DNA of 5,723 bases from Halomonas halophila (GTDB lineage: Bacteria > Pseudomonadota > Gammaproteobacteria > Pseudomonadales > Halomonadaceae), in assembly GCA_002433675.1 (NCBI GenBank), contig DJIP01000140.1:1-5723 (forward strand), read 5' to 3'. Under the pieces are notes generated by a model, which worked only from the letters and a program-made list of their open reading frames with translations, was not told the origin of the DNA and made no database searches. Below, piece by piece: positions 4,947 to 5,723 of this stretch. How positions within the stretch are numbered: the first letter of the stretch is position 1; every line of letters begins with the position of its first letter. The position numbers were made by a program, and so were the translations under genes.

Positions 4947-5723
4947 GGCAGGAGTTCGTCGATGGCGCTGTTCTTCTGCGTCGGCAGGCGAGCCAGCACA
5001 TCCTTCAGATAGGCATAGGGATCGTGGCCGTTCAGCTTCGCCGACTGGATCAGGCTCATGACGGCGGCGGCGCGCTGGCCGCTGCGCAGTGAGCCCGCGA
5101 ACAGCCAGTTGTTGCGCCCCAGCGCCCAGGGCCGGATCTGGTTTTCCACCCGGTTGTTGTCGATCGGCACCGCGCCATCATCCAGGTAGCGCGTTAGCGC
5201 CGCCCAGCGTTTCAGGCTGTAGTCCAAGGCTTTGGCCGTGCCCGAGCCGTCCGGGACTTTTTGCCGTTGCGCGATCATCCATTGATGCAAGGCATCGGCG
5301 ATGGGCCGGGCCTTTTCCTGTCTTAGCCGCTGTCGGTCTTGATCAGGCAGGTCCTTCGCCTCTCGCTCGATCCCGTACAGTGCGCCGATGGACTCCAACG
5401 CCTGGGCGGCCAGTTCACTCTTGTTGGCCATGTGCAGGTCGTGGAACTTGCGGCGGGCGTGGGCCAGGCAACCGATTTCGGTGATGCCGCTGCCGAAGCC
5501 CGCCTTGTAACCGGCGTAGTCGTCACACACCAGCTTGCCGTGCCAGTCGCCCAGGAAGGCGCGGGCGTGTTCGCCCGCCCGGCTCGGCGCGAAGTCGTAG
5601 ACGGTGGCCTTGAGGTCGGCGAACGACGTGCTGCAGTAGGCCCACACGTAGGCCCGGTGGGTCTTCTTCTTGCCCGGCGCCAGCATGGCCACCGGGGTCT
5701 CGTCGGCGTGCAGCACCGGCTGT
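4919..5723 (-). CDS. tnpC: IS66-family transposase TnpC, C-terminal half (5' end off window)
   Basis: The C-terminal ~268 residues of the DDE transposase of IS66 elements, which is usually a little over 500 residues. The frame is open through the right edge (QPVLHADETPV) and ends at the TGA complementary to 4919-4921. Counting from the GTG at 5716, the DDE residues are D5 in LHADET, D65 in VCDDYAGYK and E191 in DNNRVENQIRP. CLAHARRKF (83-91) and GRNNWLFAGS (200-209) are further family motifs. The C-terminal extension ends LLPHNWTPASA. No stops or shifts are visible, so this part appears intact. The GTG is an internal codon; the true start lies outside. Confidence 0.95.
   Translation of the reverse strand, partial: QPVLHADETPVAMLAPGKKKTHRAYVWAYCSTSFADLKATVYDFAPSRAGEHARAFLGDWHGKLVCDDYAGYKAGFGSGITEIGCLAHARRKFHDLHMANKSELAAQALESIGALYGIEREAKDLPDQDRQRLRQEKARPIADALHQWMIAQRQKVPDGSGTAKALDYSLKRWAALTRYLDDGAVPIDNNRVENQIRPWALGRNNWLFAGSLRSGQRAAAVMSLIQSAKLNGHDPYAYLKDVLARLPTQKNSAIDELLPHNWTPASA

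Larger units (their letters stand above)
4894..5723 (-). mobile_element. IS66-family insertion sequence, tnpC-side end
   Basis: Left-hand boundary of an IS66-family element that runs off the right edge. The boundary is placed at 4894, where GTAAGCGTCCGGCC begins; GTAA-type ends are characteristic of IS66 elements. It falls exactly where antitoxin homology stops and 25 bp outside the tnpC stop. IS66 elements usually make 8-bp target duplications; the bases just outside here are GGATCTGC (4886-4893). The other end, tnpA and tnpB are not in the window. Confidence 0.85.

Noticed and set aside
1..5723. CRISPR arrays, tRNA or rRNA genes
   Set aside because: I saw no regularly spaced direct repeats and no tRNA- or rRNA-like sequence on either strand.

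Overview
This 5.7 kb window is GC-rich and looks like accessory DNA from a proteobacterium, most likely a gammaproteobacterium. A halophilic Halomonas-type host is my guess, based on protein style and high GC only. The window is bounded by two partial insertion sequences: the 3' part of an IS3-family element on the left (1-474) and the 3' part of an IS66-family element on the right (4894 to the edge). Almost everything between them except one operon is decayed.

The only intact genes are a two-gene operon on the + strand. The first gene (536-1477) encodes a cation diffusion facilitator (CDF) protein with a His-rich N-terminus but altered metal-site residues. The second (1474-2388) encodes a ten-helix DMT/EamA-family transporter. 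They overlap by ATGA, so they are probably translationally coupled. The operon starts 62 bp after the IS3-family end. That end carries a perfect TTGACA facing the operon, with CATGAT 18 bp further on in the flanking DNA, so the IS may supply half of the promoter.

From 2389 to about 4297 the minus strand holds a row of gene remnants. In minus-strand reading order they are: the C-terminal ~60% of a V/A-type ATPase catalytic A subunit lacking its P-loop; a short N-terminal piece resembling an AMP-dependent acyl ligase, with an in-frame stop; an internal fragment of a FabI-type enoyl-ACP reductase with a frameshift at a C6 tract; and a frameshifted internal fragment of a major facilitator transporter. 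These look like deletion and recombination joints, not a working operon.

From about 4292 to 4893 there are + strand remnants: the C-terminal 95 residues of an unrecognised protein, truncated at the same joint as the ATPase subunit; about 22 codons carrying the active-site signature of FMN-dependent alpha-hydroxy-acid dehydrogenases, with a frameshift; a 24-bp palindrome next to a TTGACA box; a possible toxin C-terminal tail; and a BrnA/CopG-like antitoxin gene cut after 44 codons by the IS66 element.

The most interesting candidate is the CDF-DMT operon, because the CDF lacks both aspartates of the canonical HxxxD/HxxxD transport site. The rest reads as a junkyard shaped by repeated IS insertion and deletion.
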